This document shows, piece by piece, positions 16,957-23,601 of a DNA stretch of 64,000 nucleotides (position 1 is the first letter of the stretch; the number at the start of each line of letters is the position of its first letter). The DNA is from an uncultured Acidaminococcus sp. (lineage in GTDB: Bacteria > Bacillota > Negativicutes > Acidaminococcales > Acidaminococcaceae): positions 18,178-82,177 of the forward strand of contig UPXT01000005.1 of the NCBI GenBank assembly GCA_900538365.1, given 5' to 3'. The notes under the pieces were generated by a model. The model was not told the DNA's origin. It did no database searches and saw only the letters and a program-made list of their open reading frames with translations. The position numbers were made by a program, and so were the translations under genes.

Positions 16957-17568
16957 TTATTCGATGACTTCCCATTCATCAGCTCCGGGTATCAGCCCGA
17001 GACTGCTGCCCGTATCCCACTGTACATGGATGGTCCCGGCATCATCGACGAACTGGACGGTGCCTTCAGTTCCCTTGGGCGGAGCCTGCCTGTCATCCAT
17101 GGCGATAAGCCGGAGCCGCGTTCCTTCCATCCGTTCCCGGCTGTGCCGCAGGCCGGCCCGCAGGATAGACAGGTCGAAACCGAACCTGCGGTAATCCCGC
17201 TCCATGTTCTGATAATACCAGTTCTCCGGAATACCGAACCGCCGGTCTTCGTGCATGATGTACACAAGACCGCTGATGATGCCATCATCTGTTTCCACAT
17301 CCACTTCTTTTTTATAATAGAACCGCGGGAAGCCTTCATAGGCATCGAGCCGCCGTTCATCCGCCGGAGAAATGCGCCAGAAAACAACCGGCACGAAAGC
17401 ATCCGCCTTCTTCTCGATGGTGGCGTAACATCCTGTCAGAGAACCTTTGAAGAGGAGTTCATAGCCCCGGATTCGGCCCGTCCCTGAAAGAACGGCGTCA
17501 GGACACCGTCTTGCCATCTGTACTTCACTCATGTTGCTGCCGTAGGCAATGTAGATTCTTTGTTTCAT
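16957..17568 (-). CDS. Gamma-glutamylcyclotransferase-like protein fused to DUF4314
   Basis: About 203 residues. Residues 1-115 are an AIG2/GGCT fold: YIAYGSNMSEVQMARRCPDA, the ELLFKGSLTGCYATIE strand, FWRISPADERRLDAYEGFP with the catalytic-type Glu. A linker with SLVYIMHEDRRF-like sequence follows, and the last 55 residues are a DUF4314 domain (GTRLRLIAMDDRQAPPKGTEGTV to LIPGADEWEV). GGCT-like enzymes remove gamma-glutamyl or similar amide-linked groups as cyclic products. The neighbour is an amidoligase, a pairing reported for peptide-modification modules by Iyer and co-workers. AAGGA precedes ATG 17568 by eight bases. Confidence 0.8.
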   Translation of the reverse strand: MKQRIYIAYGSNMSEVQMARRCPDAVLSGTGRIRGYELLFKGSLTGCYATIEKKADAFVPVVFWRISPADERRLDAYEGFPRFYYKKEVDVETDDGIISGLVYIMHEDRRFGIPENWYYQNMERDYRRFGFDLSILRAGLRHSRERMEGTRLRLIAMDDRQAPPKGTEGTVQFVDDAGTIHVQWDTGSSLGLIPGADEWEVIE

Positions 17569-17611
17569 CGCTCTCATCCTTTCTGAAGGGATTGCCCTTC
17601 TACCACCCCAA

Positions 17612-17629
17612 GGGCAGCCGAAGCTGCCC
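17612..17629 (-). other. Intercistronic UUCG hairpin
   Basis: A perfect seven-base stem GGGCAGC/GCTGCCC closes a TTCG loop on the minus strand, between the amidoligase and cyclotransferase genes. There is no T tract, so it is more likely an mRNA stability or processing element than a terminator. Confidence 0.6.
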
Positions 17630-17644
17630 GTAAGGCTATCCCCT

Positions 17645-18541
17645 TCAAGCGGCGGCATTGCGCCATGCGGAATTGCCCGTGAGGTGTTTCAGGAAGTGGA
17701 GCCGGCAGGTCTTGAACTCGTCACCGATGAGTCCGAGCCGGAGCATCCAGCACCGGAAAGCGTATTTCTCATTGTCCGTTTCGGTCTTCCGGGCCGAGGC
17801 TTTCTTCTGGGCCAGGGCCTGATGAGCGACGGCCAGGCAGAACTGAATGTATGCCTTGATTTCCCCAGCGTGGAGTGTCCCGTTGAAAAGCCGGAACTCG
17901 ACGGTCCCTTTGGTGAAGGTGGCATGCAGGTTCAGCCCGTGGTAGCGGGTGCTGTTGTAATGATGGTTCCGTCCGTAAGGGGCTTCCTGATACCAGAGGT
18001 CGGCGATGCCGTCCATCGTGTCCGGCTTTTTCCGGTTGAGGTTCTTCAGGAAGGTGGTGTTCGTTTTCCGGCAGTATCGGCTTTCCCGCGAGGGGTTGAT
18101 CTGGAGGGCGCGGTAAATCATGTCTTCCTTGCTCGCCATAATGTTCACCAGGTTCCGTAGGGTCTTTGCCGTGAAGCGTTCGGCCCCGACATGGATGTGG
18201 ATGCCGCAGGACTTATTGGCAAAGGCCCCGGCCTTGCGTAGCATCCGCACCAGTTCCTGCAGCTTCGGGATGTCTTCGTAGGAAAGAATGGGACTGACCA
18301 CTTCCGTGCGGTAGAAGCTGGAAGCATCTGTAATGTTTCCGTTCACCTTCTTCTGTGGAACCAGGCTGGAGTCGTTCATGGCTTTCCATTTCCGTCCCTG
18401 TTCATCCCTTGCGGTGTAGGTATCGTAGGCTCCGCCTTCGTGCCGACTTTCCGCCCCGAAGAAGCGGGCCATGAGGCTGGCGGCCCGGCTTCTCGTAATC
18501 CCTGTCATTTCCATTTCGATGCCAAAGTGCAGTGTTTTCAT
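17645..18541 (-). CDS. Amidoligase family protein (glutamine-synthetase-like fold)
   Basis: 298 residues. The R-amidoligase motifs are visible: GIEMEM at 7-12, RTEVVSPIL at 78-86, GIHIHVG at 113-119 and VEFRLFNGT at 214-222, with the Glu and His residues expected to bind ATP-Mg. A C-terminal tail with NEKYAFRCWMLRLG (257-270) is shared with the next gene. The family joins amino groups to carboxylates in peptides or proteins; substrates in phages are unknown. It lies upstream of a gamma-glutamylcyclotransferase, which suggests a make/remove pair. Promoter-like repeat at 18582-18626. Confidence 0.85.
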   Translation of the reverse strand: MKTLHFGIEMEMTGITRSRAASLMARFFGAESRHEGGAYDTYTARDEQGRKWKAMNDSSLVPQKKVNGNITDASSFYRTEVVSPILSYEDIPKLQELVRMLRKAGAFANKSCGIHIHVGAERFTAKTLRNLVNIMASKEDMIYRALQINPSRESRYCRKTNTTFLKNLNRKKPDTMDGIADLWYQEAPYGRNHHYNSTRYHGLNLHATFTKGTVEFRLFNGTLHAGEIKAYIQFCLAVAHQALAQKKASARKTETDNEKYAFRCWMLRLGLIGDEFKTCRLHFLKHLTGNSAWRNAAA

Positions 18542-18581
18542 AATTCTCTCTGTCCTTTCTATGTGTGCGTGTGTTCTTTTG

Positions 18582-18626
18582 GTACACTATATATCACTCT
18601 AAAGGCACACAATAGCAAGTCATTTT
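18582..18626 (-). promoter_or_regulatory. Promoter-like repeat upstream of the amidoligase gene
   Basis: Nearly identical to 19533-19574. Minus strand: AAAATGACTTGCTATT, a 10-12 base variable part, then AGAGTGATATATA. TTGCTA could serve as -35 and TGATATAT as an extended -10. It ends about 41 bases before the ATG. Confidence 0.6.
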
Positions 18627-18654
18627 GAGAATAATTATGAATTAAATTGAGAAT

Positions 18655-19506
18655 TTATGGGTTCTGATGCCGGCGTTCTTTCTGCTTTCTGGCATGAGCC
18701 TTGGCTTCTTCTTCCGTGCGGAAGGCACTCCATCCCTTCAGGCCTTTCAGCAGGGCCATGCGCGATTCGTGGCTGGCCTTGGTCCCCATGCCGATGCGCA
18801 GGAGCCACATCCGCAGGTAGTATTTCTCGTTTTCAGGCTTCCGTGTGTCAGCCTGAACCCGTTTCGCTTTTTTCGCTGCGCTGACCATGAAGGCCGCCAG
18901 TTCAATCAGGGCGCGGTTCTTCACGGCATTGCCGGTTACGGCAATGCAGAATGTCACCGTATCTGCCGCAATCCAGAAGCCCCGCCCTTCCTTGCGATAG
19001 TTCTGATAGATGGCAAAGAAGGAAGTCTGGTCGGTACCAGGTTCTTCTTTCAAGTCTTCCACCAACCTGTCCGGCACATGGATGTTTTCATGTCCTGCCG
19101 CCCGGTTCAGCAGATACTGCTGGGCGTGGAGCATGAAGACCAGGTTGCGGAGCTGCGCACCGTCCATGCCATCAATGGGAACCTTGATTTCCATCCTGTC
19201 CGGATGCGGCAGTGCGTCCGATCCTGGCGTTTCATCCTGCTCCAGCGGCTCTTGCGGCATTTCGGGTTCCGTTCCTTCTGCCGGTTCCGGCTGCGGAAGG
19301 ATGCCTGCTTCCTGCAGGAAAGCCGTGATGGCGGCTTCTGTCTTTTCATCATCGCATTCGATATCGCCGCTGCGAAGGATGCGGAACCCCCGCCCTTCGT
19401 AGGCAAAGGCCGGCGTCCCCGTATAGCGGAGCTTTTCGTTATGGTTGAAGGGGATCAGCTGTCTGGCCAGTTCCTTTCGGTCGTTCAGGTTCGTCTGGAT
19501 TGTCAT
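18655..19506 (-). CDS. Amidoligase-like paralogue lacking the catalytic motifs
   Basis: 283 residues, of a kind often labelled virulence-related protein in phages. The C-terminal two thirds align by eye with the amidoligase next to it: LRNLVFMLHAQQYLLNRA (119-136) with LRNLVNIMASKEDMIYRA; TVTFCIAVTGN (183-193) with TVEFRLFNGT; NEKYYLRMWLLRIG (226-239) with NEKYAFRCWMLRLG; and SAFR with SAWR. The GIEMEM and GIHIHVG motifs are absent (EIKVPIDG stands in the second place), so it is probably not an active ligase. The N-terminus (GRGFRILRSGDIE) and the acidic 70-100 linker are new. Role unknown; perhaps a partner subunit or substrate-binding protein. Confidence 0.75.
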   Translation of the reverse strand: MTIQTNLNDRKELARQLIPFNHNEKLRYTGTPAFAYEGRGFRILRSGDIECDDEKTEAAITAFLQEAGILPQPEPAEGTEPEMPQEPLEQDETPGSDALPHPDRMEIKVPIDGMDGAQLRNLVFMLHAQQYLLNRAAGHENIHVPDRLVEDLKEEPGTDQTSFFAIYQNYRKEGRGFWIAADTVTFCIAVTGNAVKNRALIELAAFMVSAAKKAKRVQADTRKPENEKYYLRMWLLRIGMGTKASHESRMALLKGLKGWSAFRTEEEAKAHARKQKERRHQNP

Positions 19507-19532
19507 GGTCTATGTACCTCCTTGTTTTGCTA

Positions 19533-19574
19533 GTACATATATCACTCTGAACGCCGATAATAGCAAATCATTTT
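19533..19574 (-). promoter_or_regulatory. Promoter-like repeat upstream of the amidoligase-like paralogue
   Basis: Second copy of the element at 18582-18626, with the same TTGCTATT and AGAGTGATATAT blocks. It ends about 27 bases before the gene start and its distal end overlaps the stop of the cytosine methyltransferase gene. Confidence 0.6.
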
Positions 19575-21082
19575 TGCATCTTTTTCTCAAAGAAGCAGGC
19601 AATGCCGGCCAAGACGAAATACACGCAGGGAAGGGCGACACCGTTGCCCCACATCTTGTATTCCGCAGAATCCCGGTACGGTTCCTTCAGCCATTTGATA
19701 ATCTGGTTCCGGGTCTTGGGCTTTGTCTTTTTCCCCAGGGCTTTCCGATGGGTCTCAAAGACATCGCTCCAGAAGCGGATGTCTTCTTCAGACGGGTTCC
19801 CTGTTTCCAGATGGCTGCACCACCAGTCCGGGAATCCCTGGAGCCTTGCACATTCTGCCGGCATCAGGCGGCGGACACGAGCATGGCTGTTGATGAGCGG
19901 CGGATCTTTATAATCCGTAGCTACCAGGGAACTGGCCATTTCCTTCGCCGCCCGTGTGAAGTGGGAATTCTTGCTGGCACTATAGGTCAGCTCCACCACA
20001 GCGATGCCGCCCTGGTTGCTCCCCGGTACATTTCCCGAACGGTCGACGGTCCGGCAGGTATCGCTCTCATAGATATGGTTCCGCATATTGCGGGTGCCGT
20101 CCGAGGTCTGCCGTACATCATAGGTTTTCTTTTCCCTGTTGCCCCCGCCCTGCAGGACCAGCGGCTGGTTGTTGCCGCCCGTCCCGTACCGCGCCGTGAG
20201 TGATGGGTTCACAGAGAGCGGCCCCTTGTACCGGGCATCGGCTCCATGGTTCTCAAACACCGGACCCGGCAGATTGACGATGACCGGAGGATGATGGGCT
20301 TCTGCCCGCAAGGTGTTCGTCCGCTCTTCCGTCACATCCATTCGGATGCCGCCCTGGTCATTCAGGCAGATTGTGCCTGCCGTTCCAGGGCCAGGCGCAA
20401 GACGTCCGGCAGCACCCTGCCATGCTCGGAAGCCTTGCGCAGAATACCCTGACAGGCCCTCGGACTCAAATAGAACCTTTCCGGCACTTTGTCCATCAAA
20501 ATCTGCGACAAGGTAGATGCGCTTTCTTCGCTGGGGGACGCCCCAGTATTGGGCATCGAGGACGCGCCAGGCCACAGAGTACCCGTTTCCCAGGATGCAT
20601 CCCGCAGGCTGCCATCTGGCACAGCCAGCCACTGAAACCGCAGAGTCTTTGATGCGGCAGATTCCTTCAAGGACCGTCCGGAAGTCCTCTCCCTTGTTAC
20701 TGGAGAAAGCCCCAGGGACATTCTCCCATACGATATATCTTGGATATTGTCCATTCGTTGCTTCCCTCATTTCCTTCACGATGCGCACTGCCTGATAGAA
20801 CAGCGAGGACTGCGAACCGCCAAGGCCGTCCCTTTTTCCGGCAATCGACATATCCTGGCAGGGACTGCCGAAGGTAATGATGTCTACCGGCTCGATTTGT
20901 GCGCCGTTTACAGCACTCACATCACCGTAATGCTTCACAGATGGCAGCCGTCTCGTCGTCACGCGGATGGGGAACGGCTCGATTTCCGAGTTCCATACAG
21001 GACGGATGCCCGCCAGGATGGCGCCCAGTTCAAAGCCACCGCTCCCGGAGAACAGGCTGCCCAGCTTAATCTGTTCCATCAT
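19568..21082 (-). CDS. DNA (cytosine-5-)-methyltransferase
   Basis: About 504 residues. Motif I is LGSLFSGSGGFELGA, motif IV GSPCQDMS with the catalytic Cys, motif VI WENVPGAF and motif VIII PQRRKRIY; the target-recognition region is large (about 200-400), then motifs IX-X near the C-terminus (RLMPAECARLQGFPDWW, GNGVALPCVYFV). It should modify phage DNA against host restriction; the target site cannot be read from sequence. The first of two adjacent ATGs (21082) is six bases after GGAGG. Its start overlaps the preceding methyltransferase gene. Confidence 0.93.
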   Translation of the reverse strand: MMEQIKLGSLFSGSGGFELGAILAGIRPVWNSEIEPFPIRVTTRRLPSVKHYGDVSAVNGAQIEPVDIITFGSPCQDMSIAGKRDGLGGSQSSLFYQAVRIVKEMREATNGQYPRYIVWENVPGAFSSNKGEDFRTVLEGICRIKDSAVSVAGCARWQPAGCILGNGYSVAWRVLDAQYWGVPQRRKRIYLVADFDGQSAGKVLFESEGLSGYSAQGFRAWQGAAGRLAPGPGTAGTICLNDQGGIRMDVTEERTNTLRAEAHHPPVIVNLPGPVFENHGADARYKGPLSVNPSLTARYGTGGNNQPLVLQGGGNREKKTYDVRQTSDGTRNMRNHIYESDTCRTVDRSGNVPGSNQGGIAVVELTYSASKNSHFTRAAKEMASSLVATDYKDPPLINSHARVRRLMPAECARLQGFPDWWCSHLETGNPSEEDIRFWSDVFETHRKALGKKTKPKTRNQIIKWLKEPYRDSAEYKMWGNGVALPCVYFVLAGIACFFEKKMQK

Positions 21083-22316
21083 CTGCCACCTCCGCATACG
21101 GGATTTTCTCATCCCCGCGCAGGATAAACACACCCGCGTCCCCATATTCACTGATGTAGCGCCTGACGATGACGTCGACGAACTTCTCGTCCAACTCGAT
21201 GCCGTAACAGATGCGGCCCGTCTGCTGGCAGGCCATGAGCGTAGAACCGGAACCGAGGAACGGGTCCAGGATGATGCAGTGGCTCATAGAGGAATTCTGT
21301 ATAGGATAGGCCATGAGAGCTACAGGCTTCATAGTCGGATGTTCCTTGCTGGCTTTCGGCCGGTCGTATTCCCAGATGGTCGTCTGCTTGCGATCAGAAT
21401 ACCATTGATGCCTGCCATTCAGCTTCCAGCCAAAAAGACACGGTTCATGCTGCCATTGGTACGGGCTTCGGCCCAGTACCAGGGCGTTCTTCTTCCAGAT
21501 GCAGCAGCCAGACAGGTAGAAGCCCGCGTCCTTGAATGCCTTGCGGAAGTTCAGCCCCTGAGTATCTGCGTGGAACACATAGATGGAAGCATCCTGCTCC
21601 ATGTTCTGTTCCATATTGACGAAGGCCGCGAAAAGGAACTGGTAGAACTTATCATCCGGCATGTTATCGTTCTTGATCTTGCCGGCTGTTTCTTCCACAT
21701 CGACGTTATACGGCGGATCCGTCAGCACCATGTTGGCCTTCTTCCCCGCCATCAGCCGTTCATAGGTTTCCGGCAGCGTCGCATCGCCACAGATGACGCG
21801 GTGGTCACCCAGGAACCAGATATCTCCCGCCCGGGCGACGGTCGGCTTTGCCAGTTCACCGTCGACATCAAAGTCATCTTCCTTGATTTTCTTGTTGTAC
21901 ACTTTCGAGAAGAGCTGCTCGACTTCCGGTGCTTCAAAGCCCGTCAGGTCGACGTTGAAGTCGACGCTCTGCAAATCGACGATGAGGTCGGCCAGGAGCT
22001 GTTCGTTCCAGGCACCTGTGATCTTGTTGAGGGCGATGTTGAGCGCCTTGACCTTATGCTCATCCTCGATATGGACAACGACACACTGGACTTCTTCGTA
22101 GCCCAGATTCTTCAGTACGGTCAGACGCTGATGCCCGCCGATGACCGTCATGTCGTAATTGACGATGATGGGTTCCACATAGCCAAACTCCTGAATGGAC
22201 TTCTTGATTTTCTCGTATTCCTTGTCGCCAGGCTTCAACTGCTTCCTGGGGTTATATGCCGCAGGCTTCAGCTGGCCGATGGGCAGCATCTTCCATTCCA
22301 TATCCGATGTCTTCAC
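21066..22316 (-). CDS. ParB-like nuclease domain + N4/N6 DNA methyltransferase
   Basis: 416 residues. Residues 1-100 are a ParB/Srx-type domain (LPIGQLKPAAYNPRKQL, IVNYDMTVIGGHQRLTVLKNLG). The rest is a beta-class amino-methyltransferase: TDPPYNVDVEE (motif IV) precedes DPFLGSGSTLMACQQ (motif I). This fusion is common in phages and acts on adenine or cytosine amino groups. GTG 22316 lies seven bases after GAGAGGAG. It overlaps the stop of the small HTH gene by about 65 bases, tight but usual here. Confidence 0.9.
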   Translation of the reverse strand: MKTSDMEWKMLPIGQLKPAAYNPRKQLKPGDKEYEKIKKSIQEFGYVEPIIVNYDMTVIGGHQRLTVLKNLGYEEVQCVVVHIEDEHKVKALNIALNKITGAWNEQLLADLIVDLQSVDFNVDLTGFEAPEVEQLFSKVYNKKIKEDDFDVDGELAKPTVARAGDIWFLGDHRVICGDATLPETYERLMAGKKANMVLTDPPYNVDVEETAGKIKNDNMPDDKFYQFLFAAFVNMEQNMEQDASIYVFHADTQGLNFRKAFKDAGFYLSGCCIWKKNALVLGRSPYQWQHEPCLFGWKLNGRHQWYSDRKQTTIWEYDRPKASKEHPTMKPVALMAYPIQNSSMSHCIILDPFLGSGSTLMACQQTGRICYGIELDEKFVDVIVRRYISEYGDAGVFILRGDEKIPYAEVADDGTD

Positions 22317-22491
22317 ACGCTCGCTCCTCTCTGAAGGTGGCCGCTACTGCTCTGCCGTAACCGGCAAGGTGGTGCCACCTGCAATAATTCCGTACGCTGT
22401 CCCGTGACAGCTTGGTCTTTCTGGCGATGGCCTTGTAGCCCATCCCCTGCTTCCGCATGTCTTCTATCTGCCGGCGCTGGCAGTCGTTCAT
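22252..22491 (-). CDS. Small helix-turn-helix protein
   Basis: 79 residues. IEDMRKQGMGYKAIARKTKLSRDSVRNYCRWH is a clear HTH of the resolvase/IS-type kind. The last 20 residues overlap the methyltransferase start and may be unstructured. It is the first gene after the terminator at 22513 and could regulate the methyltransferases or the island; this is inferred from position only. Confidence 0.65.
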   Translation of the reverse strand: MNDCQRRQIEDMRKQGMGYKAIARKTKLSRDSVRNYCRWHHLAGYGRAVAATFREERACEDIGYGMEDAAHRPAEACGI

Positions 22492-22512
22492 GACAGGCTC
22501 CTTTCACACAAC

Positions 22513-22542
22513 AAAAAAGCCCCGGGCCAAATAGCCTGGAGC
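22513..22542 (-). terminator. Intrinsic terminator between HNH gene and accessory island
   Basis: Minus strand: GCTCCAGG, loop, CCCGGGGC, then six T. It separates the HNH nuclease transcript from the methyltransferase/amidoligase island. Confidence 0.7.
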
Positions 22543-22668
22543 AGATGATTCGATTTTAGATGCCGGGTATCCCCCCTTACGAATTTCGCGTTTTTTCACG
22601 TTTGAGGGGGCGGCGGTCATGGACGGAAGGGTCACAGAGATTTGCATCCCCCCGCCCTACGGACGGAT
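22543..22668. other. Non-coding gap with G/C runs after the HNH gene
   Basis: No gene is seen. Three runs of five to six C or G occur (near 22570, 22605 and 22648). In many HK97-like phages the cos site lies next to the HNH gene, so this is a possible cohesive-end region; nothing here proves it. Confidence 0.3.
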
Positions 22669-23028
22669 TCAGTACTTGTACTCGATGTTCCGGTCTTCGG
22701 TCATCGTCTTATGGTCATGACAGCTCTTGCAAAGGGGCTGCCAGTTCGTTTCGTCCCAGAACAGTTTCTCATCACCGCGATGCGGTTTGATATGGTCAAC
22801 GACCGTTGCCGGGACGAGACGGCCTTTTGCTTTGCAGCGGATGCACCAGGGATGACGTTTCAGGAAAAACTTCCTAGCCTTCTGCCACTCCCATCCGTAA
22901 CCACGTGTCTCTGCACTGGCCCGGTCGCCCTGGCACTGCCGTTCATGTTCCTCACAATATTTTCTTCCATACGGCACCAGCCTGGGGCAGCCCGGATATT
23001 TGCAAGGCGTATTCGGTCTTCTGGGCAT
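22669..23028 (-). CDS. HNH endonuclease
   Basis: 119 residues. Two zinc pairs (CKYPGC and CIRCKAKG with CKSC) and the VVDHIKPHRGD...NWQPLCKSCHDHK core mark a classical HNH nuclease. Such enzymes sit beside terminase genes and help packaging cleavage in HK97-type phages. Here an accessory block of about 6 kb separates it from terS. It is the first gene downstream of the late promoter region at 23099-23160. Confidence 0.9.
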   Translation of the reverse strand: MPRRPNTPCKYPGCPRLVPYGRKYCEEHERQCQGDRASAETRGYGWEWQKARKFFLKRHPWCIRCKAKGRLVPATVVDHIKPHRGDEKLFWDETNWQPLCKSCHDHKTMTEDRNIEYKY

Positions 23029-23098
23029 TTACATCATCTCCGGCATCAAAAAAGGACCGATGGCATTCAAACCTCGATCCTTCATTCTTTTCTTGCTG

Positions 23099-23160
23099 AT
23101 TATAGTATATCTTACAGAAGCCTGTGACATCAAGTGCTGCTTTAGTGACATTCAGTGACA
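23099..23160 (-). promoter_or_regulatory. Late promoter with phased TGTCAC repeats
   Basis: Minus strand: a perfect TATAAT (23099-23104) without a good -35. Three TGTCAC copies lie upstream at 23124-23129, 23145-23150 and 23155-23160, spaced 21 and 10 bases, that is two and one helical turns. The nearest copy occupies the -35 position. This is the layout of an activator-dependent late promoter; the ArpU/DUF1492-like gene immediately upstream is the likely activator. Confidence 0.7.
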
Positions 23161-23601
23161 TTCGCCATAAATCTCGATGTGTTTCAGGGCTTCGTCATGC
23201 AGCCGGTACACCTGGCGGATATGAAGTCCGAGAGTATCGGCAATGGATGCCCAGTCTTTAAAGGCCAAGTAGCGGAGTTCCAAGACGACCCGTTCCCGGG
23301 CATCTGGCACTCGGCTGACAGCCTTCATGATGTCTGCCTTGAGTTCGACCAGGACGTCGATAGCTTCATCCACTTCCTGTTCCATATCCATCATACGGGC
23401 GATGGTTTCTTCCAGACGGTGCGGATTGGGTGTCCCGCTTGGCGGCACCGGGCTGAGTGTCGATGACGCCTTGATAGCCAGCTGCCGCAAAGACGATACC
23501 TGCTCCAGCTTGCTGTCTATCTGTATGTTGATGTTCCGTGCCTGTTCCAGGTACGCCTTGGCTTCCATACGCTTTTCTTCTCCTTCTGTTTCCTGTTTCA
23601 T
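23152..23601 (-). CDS. Late gene transcription regulator, DUF1492/ArpU-like
   Basis: 149 residues (a second ATG at residue 12 is possible). An N-terminal helical part is followed by the sigma-region-4-like VPDARERVVLELRYLAFKDWASIADTLGLHIRQVYRLHDEAL, typical of DUF1492/ArpU/RinA activators of phage late operons. It is the last early gene before the late promoter. Its stop overlaps the distal TGTCAC repeat, so the protein could bind DNA that includes the end of its own gene. Confidence 0.8.
   Translation of the reverse strand: MKQETEGEEKRMEAKAYLEQARNINIQIDSKLEQVSSLRQLAIKASSTLSPVPPSGTPNPHRLEETIARMMDMEQEVDEAIDVLVELKADIMKAVSRVPDARERVVLELRYLAFKDWASIADTLGLHIRQVYRLHDEALKHIEIYGECH

Noticed and set aside
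20967..22334. 455-codon plus-strand open frame
   Set aside because: Antisense to the methyltransferase gene, whose motifs are unmistakable; the plus frame has His/Asp-rich shadow composition and no family resemblance.
22543..22668. cos site next to the HNH gene
   Set aside because: G/C runs are suggestive only; without known termini or relatives it cannot be called.
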